NCBI RefSeq assembly: GCF_049243985.1
Contig: NC_135370.1
Span: 10,485,492 to 10,549,491, forward strand
Length of the DNA: 64,000 nucleotides
Source: Paroedura picta
Taxonomy: Eukaryota; Chordata; Lepidosauria; Squamata; Gekkonidae
Reading direction: 5' to 3'
Each line of letters begins with the position of its first letter. Within the stretch, counting starts at the first letter, position 1. Shown piece after piece: positions 22,501 to 32,500 of this stretch. The notes below the pieces were generated by a model. It was not told the DNA's origin, made no database searches, and saw nothing but the letters and a program-made list of their open reading frames with translations. The position numbers were made by a program, and so were the translations under genes.

Positions 22501-24270
22501 AGTCTTCAAGCAAAGGTTGGATACACACTTTTCTTGGATGCTTTAGGATGCTTTGGGCTGATCCTGCGTAGAGCAGGGGGTTGGACTAGATGGCCTGTGT
22601 GGCCCCTTCCAGCTCTATGATTCTGTACATGCACACTTTTCCAGAGAGCTGAAATGTTGTTGGTCTTAAAGGTGCTCCAGGACACAAACTCTGTTTTATT
22701 CACTAGTAGTTCAGCTGCCCCCAAACAGACTAGCGTTACGTACCCATTTGTAGTGGGTAGCTATGTTGATCTGAAGTAGCACAGTAAAAACTGAGTCCAA
22801 CAGCAGCTTTAAGACCAACAAAGATTTATTCAAGGCGTGAGCTTTTGAGTGCAAGCACTCGAAAGGTCACGCCTTAAATCAATCTTTGTTGGTCTTAAAG
22901 CTGCTGTTGGACTCTGTTTTTGTTATACCTATTTGTCGTTTCCTTAGTCACCAAAGGTTCAGAAGGAGGGAGAAGCAACATACCCCATGAATCTGCCTCA
23001 TTTTGAATCAGGCCACTGGTCCATTGAGATCAGTATGGCCTACTTGGGACGAGCAATGACAGCTAGCTCACCAAGTTCTTTTGCATTACTTCCTGCACGT
23101 CCCTTTTCACTGGGGACTGAACGTGGGACCCTTTCTGCATGCCAAGCGGAGGCTCTGTGCCTGAGCCAGGGCCCCCTCCCAGGAGTGCACAGGAAATCCC
23201 ATAGACGCCCCATCCGTTTCTGAAGGAAAGGTGCTAAGTCACACACACTCCAAGTGGGCAAATGAAGCCCTAAAACGGGTCATGAAAGGAACACGAGGCA
23301 TTTTAAATTCCAGCGGGCCAGTTTTGAAAGGGGATTTGATAGACCGACGGAGGAAAGATCCATGCAAAGGCCTTTGGGTAGGAGTTGTGAGTCACGGCTC
23401 AGCTCATCGCAGCCTAATGCTGACTTCCATTTTTATCACCCGCTTTGGGAGTCTGGCCGCAGGATCAGGCCTGACAGCCAAGCCAAGCGGCCTCCTGCCT
23501 ATGCCAGGTTGCCTTCTGTCAGGTGTGGCCAGGGACATCCCCTTCTTCCTCCCCCGCCCAATAACCAACCTCCAAGAGTCACTGCTGTGCTTAAGACAGG
23601 ACAGGTGGCTCCTGACTCTGCTGACTCCACCCTGGATCATATCCTGGCTTGCACGAAAACCCAGCCCTGCACACCTGCACCAGCCAGTCCCCCCCCCCCC
23701 TTCACACCCACACCCATCTTCCTTTCCGGCTTAGCCTTTCTCCACCACCTGCAAGAAGCTGAGAGGAGCCCTGCGGGGTCAGGCCAGGAGGGTCCCTCCC
23801 AGGGGGAGTCAAACTGCGGCCCTCCAGCTGTCCATGGACTACCATTCCCATGAGCCCCTGCCAGGGGCTCATGGGAATGGTAGTCCATGGACAGCTGGAG
23901 GGCCGCAGTTTGACTCCCCCTGCCAGGCGCCCCTTCCTCTTCAGGGCCAGCAACAGGGCAGGGAGGCTGGCTTGTCAGGCCGAGTGCCCCTGCCTGGGGA
24001 GGTTCTCCCCCCCCCTTCTCAGACCGCTGCTGGCGGGGCCTCCACTTCCTCCGCAGGGCCGAGGCCTTCCCCCCCCCTCCCCGGGCCAGGGAGCGAGAGG
24101 CCGAGTGCCCCGGGAGGTGGGGGCCGGGGAAGGGGAGGGGGGCGAGGGAGGGGCCGAGTTTCCCCTCAGCAGGCGGCGGGGTCCCTCCCGTGTCCCTCCC
24201 CGCGGCTCACCTGGGCCTTGGTGCCCGGCCGGTTCCGCCTCAGCACAGCCGTCCCCTCCGCCATGACCAT
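10532..24270 (-). CDS. MOB4: MOB kinase activator-like 4 (phocein), complete coding span
   Basis: MOB4/phocein is a small Zn-binding adaptor of the STRIPAK complex (striatins, PP2A, GCK-III kinases) in the cytoplasm and at Golgi membranes. Coding exons, 5' to 3': 24211-24270, 19232-19294, 17816-17916, 15467-15509, 15126-15212, 12206-12285, 11605-11716 and 10532-10663 (stop end uncertain by 1 base). All have AG/GT borders and phases join, giving 225 residues, the usual length. It starts [20 protein letters not shown] and ends SVSGESEA. The Mob Zn site is intact: Cys92 and Cys97 ([10 protein letters not shown]) and His169/His174 (SHAYFHHRQ). Differences from the human protein as remembered are Glu for Asp in SFEEMDS and Met90 in place of Ser. 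The first exon lies in a CpG island. Introns hold SINEs, hAT elements and CR1 pieces. Identity is very secure. Confidence 0.97.
11780..12090. mobile_element. hAT-type element, decayed relative of 5093-5576
   Basis: The interior shares the GCAAGCTTCTTGCTG and CGGGCCACC-type segments with the 5093 element, and the ends are eroded. Flanks GTGTACTA/GTCTACTA match at 7 of 8. It is about 115 bp from a MOB4 exon. Confidence 0.75.
12569..12760 (+). mobile_element. 5S-rRNA-derived SINE
   Basis: CTGATCTTGCCGGATCTCGG and GGAAGGCCTCCAAGG correspond to the 5S rRNA internal promoter region; the downstream part has the GGCAGTGACCAACCACC body. Confidence 0.65.
13085..13725 (-). mobile_element. Possible Penelope-like element 3' part with hammerhead-like motif
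   Basis: The minus strand carries CTGAAGA (13169-13175), a 5-bp stem (GCCAG with CTGGT) and GAAA (13145-13148), which resembles the CUGANGA-stem II-GAAA core reported for terminal repeats of Penelope-like elements. A 74-codon frame at 13501-13725 has no recognisable domain. Stem I and stem III are weak, so this is a tentative call. Confidence 0.3.
14300..14470 (+). mobile_element. 5S-rRNA-derived SINE
   Basis: CCTGATCTTGTCAGATCTCC, AAGCTAAACAGGGTT and ATGGGAGACCTCCAAGGAAG match 5S rRNA; the body GGCAAAGGCAGACCAC follows. It is in a MOB4 intron. Confidence 0.8.
16440..16745 (+). mobile_element. CR1/L3-type LINE 3' end
   Basis: GGCTTTAAAGAGGATGTGGA and ACAGGATGCGGGGCTAGAGG then GCCAGCAGGGCTCTTCTGA, a recurrent LINE tail with a G-run inserted. 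Confidence 0.6.
18000..18945 (+). mobile_element. CR1/L3-type LINE 3' region, partly duplicated tail
   Basis: TTTGGAATACCGTGTGCAGT, GGAGAAATTTTTCTCC and two successive tails ending with GGATCTTCTTATGTTCTTAG and CAGGGCTCTTGTTATAGTC. It is in a MOB4 intron. Confidence 0.7.
20487..20640 (+). mobile_element. 5S-rRNA-derived SINE
   Basis: TGACCTGTCAGATCTCTGAA, GCTAAGCAAAGTTGG and the GGAAGTCCGAGGTTGC body. Decayed copy in MOB4 intron 1. Confidence 0.72.
21281..21562 (-). mobile_element. tRNA-derived SINE (second family)
   Basis: The minus-strand head carries A/B boxes (B-box GGGAGTTCAATCCC) and the tail ends in GGTAAAGGTAAA-type repeats. A perfect 11-bp duplication GGTGCCTTTCT (21270-21280 and 21563-21573) shows LINE-type insertion. 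It is in MOB4 intron 1. Confidence 0.88.
21758..21887. mobile_element. Palindromic hAT MITE
   Basis: A slightly decayed copy of the same family, flanked by a perfect 8-bp duplication ATCTACAG (21750-21757 and 21888-21895). It is in MOB4 intron 1. Confidence 0.9.
22268..22628 (+). mobile_element. CR1-type LINE 3' end
   Basis: AGAGGGGACATGATAGCCCT to TTGGACTAGATGGCCTGTG and CAGCTCTATGATTCTG. Same subfamily as 53795-53938. Confidence 0.8.
22793..22914. repeat. 122-bp near-perfect palindrome (60-2-60)
   Basis: Two 60-bp arms separated by two bases differ at only about four positions. The arms extend loosely outward (AAAAAC/GTTTTT). The arm sequence (ACCAACAAAG..., CTTTAAGACC) occurs singly near 1875, 14060, 22640, 47100 and 53520, so it is a head-to-head pair of a dispersed repeat or its palindromic form. 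Class unassigned. Confidence 0.8.
23800..23922. mobile_element. Palindromic hAT MITE
   Basis: A copy with TIR CAGGGGGAGTCAAAC and almost perfect arm symmetry. No clear target duplication was seen. It lies just outside the MOB4 CpG island. Confidence 0.85.
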
Positions 24271-24560
24271 AGTGACGGCCAGCGGCGCCAGGACCCGGAT
24301 GCGGCGGCCCAGCAGGAGGCGGCGGTGGTAGGAGTGCGCGCGCGAGCGAGCGAGCGGGCGACACGGAGGGAGCCTGGCCGAGGGACTGGCGGCCCCGCGG
24401 GGGAGGCGGCGGCGGCAAGGGCGGGCGGGGCGCGGAACGGCCGGCGGGGGGAGGCGGCGGAAGAGCGGAGGCGGCGCGGGAGGGAGGGAGAGGAAGGGCC
24501 TGGGTGACGTCGCCTCCGGGGGCGGGGCCAAAGGAACCTCCGGGGGGGGGACGGCCGAGC
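23980..24560 (-). promoter_or_regulatory. MOB4: MOB4 CpG-island promoter
   Basis: GC- and CpG-rich sequence surrounds the MOB4 start codon at 24268-24270, with GC-box-like GGGGCGGGG runs near 24520-24535. No TATA box was seen. This is the usual arrangement for a housekeeping promoter. The transcription start is not determined. Long open frames on both strands here are a by-product of GC content. Confidence 0.7.
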
Positions 24561-25266
24561 AGAGGCCCCGTTGCCAACCTCTCGGAGGGGCCTGGGGATC
24601 TCCCGGCAACGGCGCCTTCGGAGCCGGGCCAGGGCGGAGCGGCGGGAGGGGAGCCCCTCGTGCATCCAGGGCCGCCCCCTCCCCTGGGAAGCGGCAGGGC
24701 CCCCTCAGCCCTCCGGGAATCTCCCTCCTCCGGCCCTTGGCAACAACCCCCCCCTTCTGAGCCCCCTCGGAGCCCAGGGGGGAATCTGCTGGCTTCCCTC
24801 CCGACCGGGAGATGCCACCTGCAGGGCTCCAATGGCTCCGCCGGATCCCGGGGGCCTCCAAGCCCGAGAACTGGGGCCCATTCCCCACTCTTTGCCCGCA
24901 CGCAGCCGACGGGGTGAGCAGGGGCCGGGCGTAGTTCTCTCAGAGCTCTCTCGGCCTCAGCTCCCTCGCAGGGGAAGAGGAACGGGTTGCAGGCCCCCGG
25001 GAGACTCCTCCTGGTAGCAAAAAAGTGGGAGACTCTTCTGCTTGTTTGTAGGGTTCCCCCCCCCCCGCTCTTGCCTTTTTCTGGCCCGTTCGTGCTGCAG
25101 CTCTACAGTGCAGCTCCGGAAGGGAAGGGGTCCGGCTAGAAGGGCCCTCCCAAAGCGCCCTTGTGTGCCAGGGCTGCCAGCTCAGGAGATACCTGGAGAT
25201 TTGGGGGGTGGACCCTGCAGAGGGTGTGGTTTGGGTCAGGGGGTCTTGTGGCTGTAGACCAGGCTT

Positions 25267-25402
25267 CAGGGGTAGTCAAACTGCGGCCCTCCAGATGTCC
25301 ATGGACTACAATTCCCACGAGCCCCTGCCAGCGAATGCTGGCAGGGGCTCCTGGGAATTGTAGTCCATGGACATCTGGAGGGCCGCAGTTTGACTACCCC
25401 TG
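25267..25402. mobile_element. Palindromic hAT MITE
   Basis: A full-length copy with standard TIRs. It abuts the left arm of the inverted-repeat element at 25403-25833, so it may have inserted at that element's end. Confidence 0.87.
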
Positions 25403-25833
25403 AACCAGGGTTTCAAGAAGCCCTGGCTTTTCTTGACGGCCCTGGAAGGGTTTCCTGAATGGTTGGAATGCAATTAATTTTGTGCATATTTTTAAATTTG
25501 CTAAACATTTATCACAGCCTTTCTCCACGTTTTTACCATTGAGAAACTCCTGAAACATTCTTCGGGCTTTGAGAAACCCCAGAAGTGGCGCGATCGTGCA
25601 GAATATGGGATGTGAACATGCAATTCCTCCAGACCCATCATTGGCCATTTTGGGAGCAGTGGGTGGGTGGGTGGGTGGGCCGACATGGTCATGTAGGGTC
25701 ATATCACCTGATATATGTTTAACAGTTATTTTAAGTATTAAAATTAATTAACTCCCACCCATTTGGGAAACCCTTCCAGGGCCATCAAGAAAGCCCAGGG
25801 TTTCAAGACACCCTAGTTGAGAAAGCCTACCAT
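25403..25833. mobile_element. DNA-transposon-like element with ~50-bp inverted ends
   Basis: The left end (GGCCCTGGAAGGGTTTCC) is repeated inverted near 25765-25790, and AACCAGGGTTTC matches the far end. The inside is AT-rich and includes a (GGTG)n run at about 25659-25680. No transposase frame is intact. Confidence 0.55.
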
Positions 25834-26344
25834 ATATGATCATGTCGACCCCATCTCCCAAATAAAGGGCTAGTGATGGGCCTGGAGGGGATGGGAAGGG
25901 GAGTGTCCCTGGTGGCATATACACAACTATGCTTCCCAACCATATTCTGCACCCCTTGCCCTCCACAGGCCCCACCTCCAACTCTCTGGAAATTTCCTAA
26001 CCTGGGGTTAGCAGCCAGGAGAGTGCCAAATCCAAAATAAACCCCACATCGTCTCATGCCCCTGGGCTTGGAGTCTCTGGTCAAGCTGGTCCCCACCGAC
26101 GCTCCCCAACCTGACAACTTGCTGTGGAAAATCTGGGCTCAGTTGGGGTTCTGGGAGCACCTGGGGAGGTGGGCTTTGAAGAGTGAGAGTGCCTTTTAGG
26201 AAAGCTTTGGCTCTCAGAAGCTCATTGCTCTGGAAATCTTTTTGGGGTCTAATGCACTATTAAACCAGGTTTTGTGTTCTACTGCAGTCCTCCTGAAACC
26301 CAAAAGAAAAGCCCTGTTGGACTTGCTGAAGATCTGGCATAAGT

Positions 26345-26376
26345 CTAAAGTAGTGGTTACATCTGTACTACTTTAG
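26345..26376. repeat. Small perfect stem-loop
   Basis: CTAAAGTAGT at 26345-26354 is matched by ACTACTTTAG at 26367-26376, with a 12-nt loop. Function unknown; it could be chance. Confidence 0.5.
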
Positions 26377-27239
26377 CTTGGCTTGAGAAGGCAGAAACAC
26401 TTCAGTTTCTTTTGGCGAACCGATATTGAAGCACTGAGTCTCTTGCTGTTCACAGAAGGCGAAAGCAGGGACTGAATGTACAGGAGGCTGCTAGCTAGCT
26501 TGCCTGTCCCCTTGCTGGCCTTTTGAGGCTGGGCTTTGGAGAACAAACAGCACCATCCTTGTATCTAGAGACATGGCCTTGCCGGGGAAGGACAAGGGGA
26601 GGCTCCCCGCTCTTGGCCTCCTGGTAGCCTGTGCACAGGCTTGCATCAATGACCAGAGGCCCCCTTCACTGGGGGGGGGGGCGGAGTGGGGGGTCCCTTG
26701 TACAGGCTGTGACAAGCAGCATACAAAATCAGATTCTGGAACATTCTGTAGTCCAAAATGTACTCCAGATGTAACTGTTGCTGAAGTCCACATTTCTTCC
26801 AAGCCAACAAGACAAAGCATTCTTCTCACACATTTCTTTGGGGGGAAGGCTGAATATGGGAACCTGAGCTGCTAGGCCCGAGTCCACGAGCACCTTAGAG
26901 GCCAACCAGAAGGGAGCACTGACTCTTGATAGCTCATTCCCCCCCCCCCCCCGCTTGTTGGTCTCTCTCGTGCTCCAGGATTTGAATCTCACTCTTCTAC
27001 TGCAGGTATAATCCAAAATATCTGCTGTGAATGTGAATTCAGTGGCTGATCAGTTGCATAGCATCTTGTTCGATGTTAGTAGGTAAAATGTAAACATCTT
27101 TCGCAGTACTTTCCCACTGTTTCCACGTACCCAGTGATAGGAAGTATACTTTACACAATGCATTGCACAACACCCTTAAAATACATTTATAACTGCCAGA
27201 TAGCCAATTCGTCCCTCCCCCAGCCAAGTACAGCACTGA

Positions 27240-27350
27240 GCAGAGTTGCTGGAGATGGCACTTCGCATTTCTTCAGCAGTCTGAGTGAGGCAGGATGCTG
27301 GACTGGATGGACCACTGCTCTGATCCGGCAGAGCTGTTCTCATGTTTCTA
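27240..27350 (+). mobile_element. CR1/L3-type LINE tail
   Basis: GGCAGGATGCTGGACTGGAT through GCAGAGCTGTTCTCATG, the same tail type as 16440-16745. Confidence 0.55.
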
Positions 27351-27502
27351 ATTAGGGTGAATGTGCATTTTAAAAATAACTTTCAGCATATCCTCCTGGT
27401 CCATTTAGGAACAGAAGATAGTTTGCATTCCACCTCTCCAGACTTTGGAGTGCTGGTGGAATGTTGGGATTTGAGCAAATTATTTCTTTACTTATTTAGG
27501 GA

Positions 27503-28005
27503 CTAGTAATCAAGCCCGCTGCAGGGGAATGCAGCAGGCGCTAGGTCCTAACCTCAGACGTCGGCGGGCTGTTCGGCGGCGGCGGCGGGCCGGTCCGCGG
27601 CGGCGAGCTTCTATCGTTGGCGGCGGGCTGACGCGGCGAGAGGCGCTTTGCGCCTCTTGCCGCGCCAGCCCGCCAGGCAGGGAACCCCCGGCAGCCACGC
27701 TTCGCGCGACTGACGGGGGCTCCCTGGGTCGGTGGCCTGACGCGGCGAGAGGCGCTTTGCGCCTCTCACCGCATCAGGCCGGGAGGAACTGTGAGCCGTG
27801 CTGTGTGTGGCTCGCAGTTCCTGGAGCTGGGAATCGGAGGGACCAATCGGCAGGCGCAAAGCGCCTGCCGATTGGTACCTCCGATTGTCTGTCGTGAGGA
27901 AGGGTCCAATCCGGACCCTTCCTCATCACGGACACATCCCGCCTCGGCAGGCCTTAGCGAATTATTTAGTCCGTGGCGCCCATGGCGCCACGGGCGGTTT
28001 AAAGA
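27503..28005 (-). mobile_element. Non-autonomous Helitron, copy 1
   Basis: Read on the minus strand, it starts TCTTTAAACCGCC and ends with a GC-rich hairpin (arms 27514-27523 and 27530-27539, 6-nt loop), then seven bases and CTAG. It sits between an A and a T with no target duplication. TC start, 3' hairpin, CTRR end and A/T insertion are the Helitron hallmarks. The second copy (62452-63029) shares both ends. The inside has no protein but several nested inverted repeats with arms such as GCGGCGAGAGGCGC. It lies between MOB4 and HSPE1. Confidence 0.75.
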
Positions 28006-28009
28006 TTTG

Positions 28010-28595
28010 TTGGTGGCCGCTCTTGGCAAACCAGCTCGTGGCGGCTTACATATAGCAGAAGTACAGCATTCTAAAATGACAAGACCCCAGTTAAAAAACC
28101 CCAGCCTATAGCAAACAAAAAAAGACAGTGACAATTTACCTAATCCTTTAAAAATGAAAGGGGGAGAGAGGAGGAAGGACCTAAAGATCTTCAAGCCCTA
28201 GCCCCAACCAAATGCCTAGTGGAAGAGCTCCGCCTTACAGACACTGCAGAACTGCGATAGTTCCAATAGGGCCCTCGACTCATCCGGGAGTCATTCAACT
28301 AGATAGGGACCAAGACCAAAAAAGGCTCTGGCCCTGGTTTGTATCCAGGCATTCTTCATGGCGGCCAAGGATCACCGCCTTGTTCATATCCACAGAGCAG
28401 AGTGCTCTGCAGGGGGTAAAGGGGGATAAGTGGTCCCTCAGGTATGTGGGGCCCAGATTGTGGAGAGGTCAATTGACCTTAAAGGTCAATATCAAAGCCT
28501 TGAACTTGAACCAGAACATGACCAGCAGTGGCCTCAGCACTGGCTGGATATGGGCCCTTGGCCAACATCTTTTTTACTTCAGCCTGGATGAAGAC
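28010..28595 (+). mobile_element. LINE (L2-like) 3' region
   Basis: Shares CCAAATGCCT-GTGGAAGAGCTCC and CTGGCCCTGG segments with 44220-44450 in the same orientation. It starts directly right of Helitron copy 1, so the Helitron may have landed at its 5' side. Confidence 0.6.
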
Positions 28596-29168
28596 TAGTA
28601 ATTAAACTGCATGTATTTTCCAGGACTTTTCTACCTGCAGGCAAGGGTTAGCTGCACTCCTGCAATATGCTCTTCAAGCTTTGCTGTTTCAGCCGTCAGG
28701 AAGAGACCCAGAAAGTGCTTGGAGCAGGGATCCCAAACCTGGTTGAGCCAGTGGACACCTTTGGAATTCTAAGACAGCGTGGTAGGTGCCGCCACAAAAT
28801 GGCTCACATCGATTACCTTTAGCCTGTGAAGAGTTATGTGCTTCTAAAGCCAATTCTTTAAACATCTCCACAGCCAATCAGATACCCTCTGGGCAAAATC
28901 TCCACTTTCTTAAAAACATTTTGAGGGCTCCATGTTAGGGATGCCTGGCTTAGAGTCACATGTTTCTTTGCGCTGGAAAAAAAAAAAGATCTTCCCACCC
29001 TATGCGTTATTTGCTGATTTTTCGTGTTTTTTCCATTTGTATAGTAGTTTTGGCTCTAAAGGGATGAAGAGAGATACATTTTGTGAAATGAGCACAAACG
29101 CTAAGCCACAGCTGCTTCTAAAGCTTCCCTGAATGATGTTGGAGAAAGAACAGCTAAAGCATCTATAT

Positions 29169-29312
29169 CAGGGGTAGTCAAACTGCGGCCCTCCAGATGT
29201 CCATGGACTACAATTCCCAGGAGCCCCCTGCCAGCATTCGCGAATGCTGGCAGGGGGCTCCTGGGAATTGTAGTCCATGGACATCTGGAGGGCCGCAGTT
29301 TGACTACCCCTG
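29169..29312. mobile_element. Palindromic hAT MITE
   Basis: A full-length copy flanked by the perfect 8-bp duplication ATCTATAT (29161-29168 and 29313-29320). It lies about 180 bp beyond the HSPE1 poly(A) signal. Confidence 0.92.
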
Positions 29313-29494
29313 ATCTATATGCATGCATGGAATTAATCTTGTGTCCTTTAGGATCATGGCCACATTTATTATTGTTGATTTAGAGCAGCTAGGAAAAATG
29401 CAGAGCACAAGAAATCCACCTGGGAACAGAGTTTATTGGACGAAACAGATTTTATTTTTAGGTCATACAAGATTGTTATTTGAGAGACTTCATA

Positions 29495-29500
29495 TTTATT
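29495..29500 (-). terminator. HSPE1: HSPE1 poly(A) signal
   Basis: TTTATT on the plus strand is AATAAA on the minus strand, about 95 bp past the HSPE1 stop. It would give a short 3' UTR, as in other vertebrates. Confidence 0.65.
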
Positions 29501-29595
29501 AGAAAATAAGGACATTATTTACATGATGGGGGGAAGAGTCCTTTGAGCACACTGGTGGAATGACAACTTTATAATATTGCGGCAACAGGAACAGT

Positions 29596-32500
29596 TCAGT
29601 CGACATACTTCCCAAGAATATCACCATCTCGGAAGATGAAATAGTCCTGCAAAAGGAAACGCAAACTGTCACCCACTGAAGACAAACAACTATCCCTGCC
29701 TGCATCAAGGTCCTTAGCAGATCTCAGAGACTGATTTACTGCACATGCCAAAAAGGTCAGTGCTTCACAAATATTAACCCAAGGCCTTCAACTTTAAATT
29801 GCTATGGGGGGGAGGGGGGGTTAGAGGATAATAATCTTTGTGGGGCCAAGGAGTAGTAGTAATCTTTAAGGCGTAATATAATCAGTCATTGATAACCCAC
29901 AAAAAGCCCAATTACCCAGCTGCGGGGTTGACTAAAACAAGTTATCTGGAATGTTTCAATAAAATTCAACAGCGATTTAGTACTACGGTTGTTAAGACTT
30001 TGCAGAAGCATCATCTTCCTATTAAAGTATGGGACAGATTCCTTTCCCTACAGCACGACGGGGGGCAGTTCCCATTCTAACTTCCTTGCCCACCCACCTG
30101 TCCCTCGTAAGTGCTGTCTGCCAAATTGCTTTGAGAGTCCAGTTAATTGTTAATTGAGTCCAGTTAATTGTTGACGACAATTTCTTTATTGAAAGTATAA
30201 TGAAGCAACCCCAAACCTTTGCTAAGACTCATGCCCCTTGAGACCTTTGTCCCTTATCAACCTCCAGCCCCCCACAGCTCCCCCCAAGCACCCATTTGGG
30301 CATGAAACCTTCTAGATGCCATCCCCCAAAACGAGAGTTAGTCACAACTGATGCTTCAAGCTCCCAAGGTCGGGGAAAGAGAGCTGTTCTCAAAACATCA
30401 AATGGTACATGAGCTACGTGGGAAGAGAAACTCCAGGCTGCACTGGAAAAGGAACTGGCTGTGCTTGCAAGAGCAGGAACCAAACAAGAGCAGCAGTGAG
30501 ATTTTGGGGAAGCAGAAGCAAAGGCCATCAAAGGTTCAGGAAGAAGTGATGCGGGTGTTCCAAAAAAAGAGGTTAGAGAAATGCTGTTTTCCAACTAGGG
30601 CAAACCTGTACAAGCAGTAGAACCAGATAGGATAATCTCCAAAAACTAACCTTGTCACCCAATATCACCTTTGTGCCACCGTATTCTGGTAGTAACACCT
30701 TCTCGCCAACCTTCACACTAACTGGCAGAGGGTTCCCATCCTGCAAGAGAAGGACAAAGAGTTGAAAGAAATCCCAGCATCTGGCAGACTGTGGTCAGTC
30801 AAAAGAGGATCGCCGGATTCAGAGCTAGTACACTCAGAAGAGTTGTCTGCAGCATCTAGGGTGGAAGCCAAATTGCTGCATGTAGACAACCAAGGAAACC
30901 AGGAGCTCGGTGTGGTCTCAGAACAACCTCCATCGGTCGTTGGGATTCCTCCCCTTTCCCACAGCATGGGGCTTCCCTATCAGTGACACAGAGCAGTGTC
31001 TCTGTTGCAAAGTCCAAAGGAGACAAAATGATAAATCTGTTCTGTTTATGGGCAGGGCGGGAAATTTAGATCTCTTTATGCCTCATTATTCAGTTTCTTA
31101 AGGTCACCAAGTAGATCTGCAGTAGGAGAGTCTAGAGGCTCCTTAAAGATGAACAGGATCCAAGAGCCAGAGCTCCCTTCATCAACGCCTCACAAAACTC
31201 ATCCTATCTGAGGACTGCTGAGGGCTCAGGAATGCACAGCAAGGCACAGAGAATTCTCCCCTGAAGTCATTATTGGGAAGGATGCTGGAGCCGTGGTCAC
31301 CCTATTACTTACTAGGATGTGTGAGGCAAGGGGGGACAAGAGATCATTTATAGCATACAAAACACTGAATAAAAAATGGATTTAGAAAGCGACCGCAGGC
31401 GTACCTTTCCTTTGGAGCCTGACCCAACTGCCACCACAGTGGCCTGCAGCACCTTCCCTTGAGATTTCTCTGGGAGCATGATGCCACCTTTGGTGACAGT
31501 CTCAGCTGCACATCTTTCCACAAGGACCCGGTCAAAGAGGGGAAGGAATTTCTTAAATGCCTGGCCTGCCTGTTGAAATAAATTGTAAGTCATCACGCAC
31601 CACAAATAAACCGGTTTGTCTCCCAGGCACCATTTAAGACACATTCTAAATCCCTGTTTAATGTGCTGATTCTATATGCAAGTACAGATATTGAGATCAA
31701 AGTAGTCTATACCGCTGCTTGTGATTATATAGTAAGGAGGATCCTAAGGAGTAACTTCTGTGTTGCTTAATGGGCCGGATGATTAATACTTTAGCTTCTT
31801 CTGGTAGGTCCAGACTTCAATTGGTAACTGAAAATTCCATCTTCTTGACCACAGGGGTAGTCAAACTGCGGCCCTCCAGATGCCCATGGACTACAATCCC
31901 ATGAGCCCCTGCCAGCGAATGCTGGCAGGGGCTCATGGGAATTGTGGTCCATGGGCATCTGGAGGACTGCAGTTTGACTACCCCTGTTCTTGACTGTGCT
32001 ATTTGTAATCTGCCCTGAGCCCCTGTAAGGACAGACTATAAATACTGTAATTAAAGAAAAACTTTACAAAATTACAAATGCTCCATTTCTGAACAAGGCG
32101 TCCTCTGTGCCACTGGATCAGAGCAGAAAGTTATTCATTCCTTCAGTGCACATTTAACATACCCTGAAAGGACCTCGTGGAGACATCCACCGCTTTCTCC
32201 CCTCCTCCATTTCTTCCCCAACTCTGTGAGGAAAGCCAGGCTAAGGGAAGACAACTGGCCAAAAGTCACCAAGGAAATCTCATGACAAGCTCGGTCTGAA
32301 ACCAGATATTTCCAGTCTCACCCCACTGGCTGCTGGTGCGGCACATGATTTTAACAGCATGCTTCACATGCGACATAGTTTTAAAACCTGCCCAAGCCTA
32401 CCACCCTGCAAAGCCAGGATATCAAGGGCAGGGTGACTGGGAGGGACCTTGCTCAAGACAGGACTGGCACTCTGAAAGTTCTCCGCAAAACTGCTGCTTT

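Larger units (their letters stand above)
24561..29494. other. MOB4-HSPE1 spacer
   Basis: No gene was recognised. The spacer contains the end of the CpG island, a hAT miniature element (25267-25402), an inverted-repeat element (about 25403-25833), a short perfect stem-loop (26345-26376), a CR1/L3 tail (about 27240-27350), a Helitron (27503-28005), a LINE 3' end (about 28010-28595) and another hAT miniature element (29169-29312). Confidence 0.6.

Noticed and set aside
23975-24901. 308-codon open frame on the minus strand
   Set aside because: It overlaps the MOB4 CpG island, is rich in Pro, Gly, Ala and Arg with no family resemblance, and arises from high GC content. The real MOB4 start uses another frame.
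27529-28194. Overlapping frames in both directions in the Helitron (also 62403-63262)
   Set aside because: They are translations of GC-rich inverted repeats, which give look-alike Arg/Ala/Pro-rich frames on both strands.
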